A stretch of DNA of 64,000 bases from Sulfurovum xiamenensis (GTDB taxonomy: Bacteria; Campylobacterota; Campylobacteria; Campylobacterales; Sulfurovaceae), in contig NZ_JAQIBC010000001.1 of NCBI RefSeq assembly GCF_030347995.1, forward strand, positions 558,001 to 622,000, given 5' to 3'. The notes below the pieces were generated by a model that saw only the letters and a program-made list of their open reading frames with translations, did not search any database and was not told where the DNA came from. Each line of letters begins with the position of its first letter. Position 1 is the first letter of the stretch. Positions 63,752-64,000 of the stretch are shown piece by piece. The position numbers and the translations under genes are program-made.

Positions 63752-64000
63752 TAGTTAACTCCTCTGAGTAATAGTGCGTTGGGCAAGGTAAAGTACCCTG
63801 TACGGATCTGTTTTTGCAATGCATCAAAAAGATCAATGATCTGATCACGTTCAGTACTGTCTTTTGTCACTACATAACTGTATGTATTTCCCTCTTGTTT
63901 CACATACCCGATCCTCTCATCCGGTGTTGCAAAATACATCATGACTGAGCCCACTTTGGCGATCTTTGCCATAGTGGCTTTCCCATCAAGCATGATCTCT
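63751..64000 (-). CDS. DUF3450-type protein, 5' end beyond window
   Basis: The frame is open to the window edge, so the start lies outside. The visible 82 C-terminal residues contain GSVMMYFATPDERIGYV and end QIRTGYFTLPNALLLRGVN, which fits the C-terminus of the DUF3450 proteins encoded before TtpC in TonB2-type operons. These are periplasmic coiled-coil proteins of unknown function. The call rests on context and a short match. Confidence 0.6.
   Translation of the reverse strand, partial: EIMLDGKATMAKIAKVGSVMMYFATPDERIGYVKQEGNTYSYVVTKDSTERDQIIDLFDALQKQIRTGYFTLPNALLLRGVN

Overview
The window looks like chromosome of a Campylobacterota (Epsilonproteobacteria) bacterium, probably close to Sulfurovum or Sulfurimonas. 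The reasons are the 14-subunit-type nuo cluster with no recognisable nuoE or nuoF but with the small HP1264-type protein, the AT-rich DNA, the many TTG/GTG starts and the tight operons. No phage, insertion sequence or CRISPR array is visible. The taxonomic call rests on gene content recalled from known families, not on a search.

Layout. (1) 1-1386: pssA (cut by the window edge) and miaA, divergent. (2) 1448-17544: respiratory complex I on the minus strand (nuoA, B, C, D, an E-like gene, a NuoG-like paralogue, nuoG, H, I, J, K, L, M, N). It is interrupted by a plus-strand FAD/NAD(P) reductase that resembles the flavodoxin:NADP reductase FqrB. (3) 17830-21277: a rhodanese, a membrane protein with zinc ribbons, and an AAA+ ATPase. 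(4) 21445-33222: a sugar phosphotransferase set (HPr-EI fusion, EIICB, EIIA) with nagA, suggesting uptake of N-acetylglucosamine; a two-component system, a 31-residue membrane peptide, a fatty-acid pair (FadL-like porin and acyl-CoA ligase), nfo and two lipoproteins. (5) 33312-33701: four identical tRNA-Glu genes in perfect 105-bp repeats; then a GGDEF-EAL protein with a possible structured leader RNA, tRNA-Ala and housekeeping genes (ppiC, dnaG, rnhA, rnc, aroC, rnhB, recQ).

(6) 43949-64000 holds the most striking content: a phosphate-starvation region. It contains pstSCAB, a PhoU-like protein, three OmpR/PhoB-type regulators without a kinase, a PsiE-like membrane protein, a Pit transporter, an outer-membrane porin, and a two-domain acyltransferase that looks like the bifunctional ornithine-lipid synthase OlsF. 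Beyond them lies a TtpC-ExbB-ExbD-TonB operon with a TPR protein and a large TonB-dependent receptor. By eye I find eight promoters in this region (pstS, pstC, the olsF pair, two regulators, psiE, pit, porin) that share one layout: two TGTNAY-like hexamers 11 bp apart, then exactly 10 bp, then a -10 hexamer. This is the arrangement of PhoB-activated promoters. The promoters of psiE and of one regulator appear to make leaderless mRNAs.

Taken together, the last 20 kb reads as a compact Pho regulon. It would combine high-affinity and low-affinity phosphate uptake, outer-membrane entry, replacement of phospholipid by ornithine lipid, and a self-amplifying set of regulators.
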